From contig JAATVN010000008.1 of assembly GCA_014523595.1 (NCBI GenBank), forward strand, positions 1 to 5,583: a DNA stretch of 5,583 nt, given 5' to 3'. A program made the position numbers and the translations under genes. Shown in pieces: positions 4,881 to 5,583 of the stretch (within the stretch, counting starts at the first letter, position 1; every line of letters begins with the position of its first letter). This DNA comes from Nitrososphaerales archaeon TH5888 (GTDB taxonomy: Archaea; Thermoproteota; Nitrososphaeria; Nitrososphaerales; Nitrososphaeraceae). The notes beneath the pieces were generated by a model that was not told the DNA's origin, ran no database searches, and was given only the letters and a program-made list of their open reading frames with translations.

Positions 4881-5583
4881 TTAGCTTTGATACTTCTTTT
4901 CCATTTGCATGAATCTTGGTAGATCTACTAGATCATTGAATTCATTAAAATCAAGCATCATGTGCTTAGAGCCCTTGGTTGATCCAGTTCTTTTGAGTTG
5001 AGAAAAGATCTTCTTCATTGCATAGGCTGCTCCATACAAACCTGAAAGGGGAAAGACTACCATGCTATATCCCATACTTTTCAATTCATCCGCAGAAAAA
5101 ATAGGTGTTACTCCATTCTCTATCATATTAGCCAATAATGGAGCATCAATTTTCTTAGGAATCTCTCGAAGTTCATCCTCTGATTGAGGTGCTTCTACAA
5201 AGACAACATCCGCTCCCTCCTTACGATACAATCTTCCTCTTTCTATCGCCTCATCAAAACCTAATGGAGCTCGCGCATCAGTTCTTGCAACAATTACGAA
5301 GTTCTTATTTTCGCTTGCTGTAACTGCCGCTCTCAGCTTTTGGATGTATTCATCCACTCCTATCACATCTTTTCCACGCATATGGCCACATCTTTTTGGC
5401 CATATTTGATCCTCAAGAAATATTCCAGCAGCTCCGTATGCAACTAGATCATTTACTATTTTCCAAACAGTTAGAGGATTACCATATCCGGTGTCTACAT
5501 CAATTATTACTGGAAGACTAACAGATCTGATAATTCTTCTTGCGTTTTCAATATTCTCACCTGCGTTTAGAAAACCAAAATCC
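4881..5583 (-). CDS. Isocitrate lyase/PEP mutase family protein (methylisocitrate lyase-like), 5' end outside window
   Basis: The reading frame is open to the right edge and encodes 233 visible residues, ending at the TAA at 4881-4883. The ATG at 5381 is internal: the frame continues upstream with strongly conserved sequence. Numbering from the first complete visible codon, DVDTGYGN at 28-35 supplies the Mg-binding aspartates. LEDQIWPKRCGHM at 56-68 holds the metal-binding glutamate (E57) and the catalytic cysteine (C65) of the K(K/R)CGH signature. ARTDAR is at 99-104, FVEAP at 128-132, and LLANMIENG at 149-157 is the substrate-binding stretch. By alignment in memory with PrpB (D85, D87, E115, C123) about 57 N-terminal residues are missing. 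The fold is a cytosolic TIM barrel that cleaves or forms C-C or C-P bonds of 2-oxo or dicarboxylic acids. The cysteine favours a lyase such as methylisocitrate or dimethylmalate lyase, but the substrate is not settled. It appears unrelated to the neighbouring glycan genes. Confidence 0.88.
   Translation of the reverse strand, partial: DFGFLNAGENIENARRIIRSVSLPVIIDVDTGYGNPLTVWKIVNDLVAYGAAGIFLEDQIWPKRCGHMRGKDVIGVDEYIQKLRAAVTASENKNFVIVARTDARAPLGFDEAIERGRLYRKEGADVVFVEAPQSEDELREIPKKIDAPLLANMIENGVTPIFSADELKSMGYSMVVFPLSGLYGAAYAMKKIFSQLKRTGSTKGSKHMMLDFNEFNDLVDLPRFMQMEKKYQS

Overview
The window looks archaeal, most likely a member of the Nitrososphaerota (Thaumarchaeota). It is AT-rich, roughly one-third G+C by eye. 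Three of the four intergenic gaps are AT-rich with TATA-like elements close to the start codons, and most genes lack a convincing Shine-Dalgarno sequence. The gene mix also fits that phylum: an NAD-dependent sugar epimerase, a GT4-like glycosyltransferase, an asparagine-synthase domain protein without its glutaminase half, a polytopic GT-C-like membrane protein and an isocitrate lyase/PEP mutase family enzyme. This assignment is inferred from protein style; no rRNA or other marker gene is present.

Layout, left to right. Positions 1 to about 82-103 (minus) hold a fragment of a serine site-specific recombinase with about 54% G+C. It joins, in a different frame, the N-terminal ~132 residues of an NAD-dependent epimerase/dehydratase (minus, start at 476, about 34% G+C nearby). 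The epimerase is therefore cut off before its catalytic Tyr-Lys region, and the present stop codon at 15-17 is a by-product of the join. Positions 477-692 are a divergent promoter region with two neighbouring perfect palindromes. Positions 693-1826 (+) encode a cytosolic GT4-like glycosyltransferase. Positions 1901-3100 (minus) encode the asparagine-synthase-like amidotransferase, with an apparent TTG start. Positions 3101-3363 are a second divergent promoter region with a T-rich tract and a perfect 13-bp tandem duplication. Positions 3364-4824 (+) encode a membrane protein of about 12 helices with GT-C features. Positions 4881-5583 (minus) encode an isocitrate lyase/PEP mutase family enzyme that runs off the right edge.

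The epimerase, GT4 enzyme, asparagine-synthase-like protein and GT-C-like protein together suggest a surface glycan or protein glycosylation locus. In this reading they would supply a nucleotide sugar, transfer a sugar in the cytosol, amidate a sugar acid or related carboxylate, and transfer a lipid-linked sugar at the membrane. The isocitrate lyase-like gene is probably an unrelated metabolic neighbour. The genes strictly alternate strand (-,+,-,+,-), so each should have its own promoter. I see no CRISPR array, tRNA, rRNA or complete mobile element. The oddest signal is the recombinase/epimerase junction at the left edge, which may be a real insertion or deletion scar or an assembly chimera.
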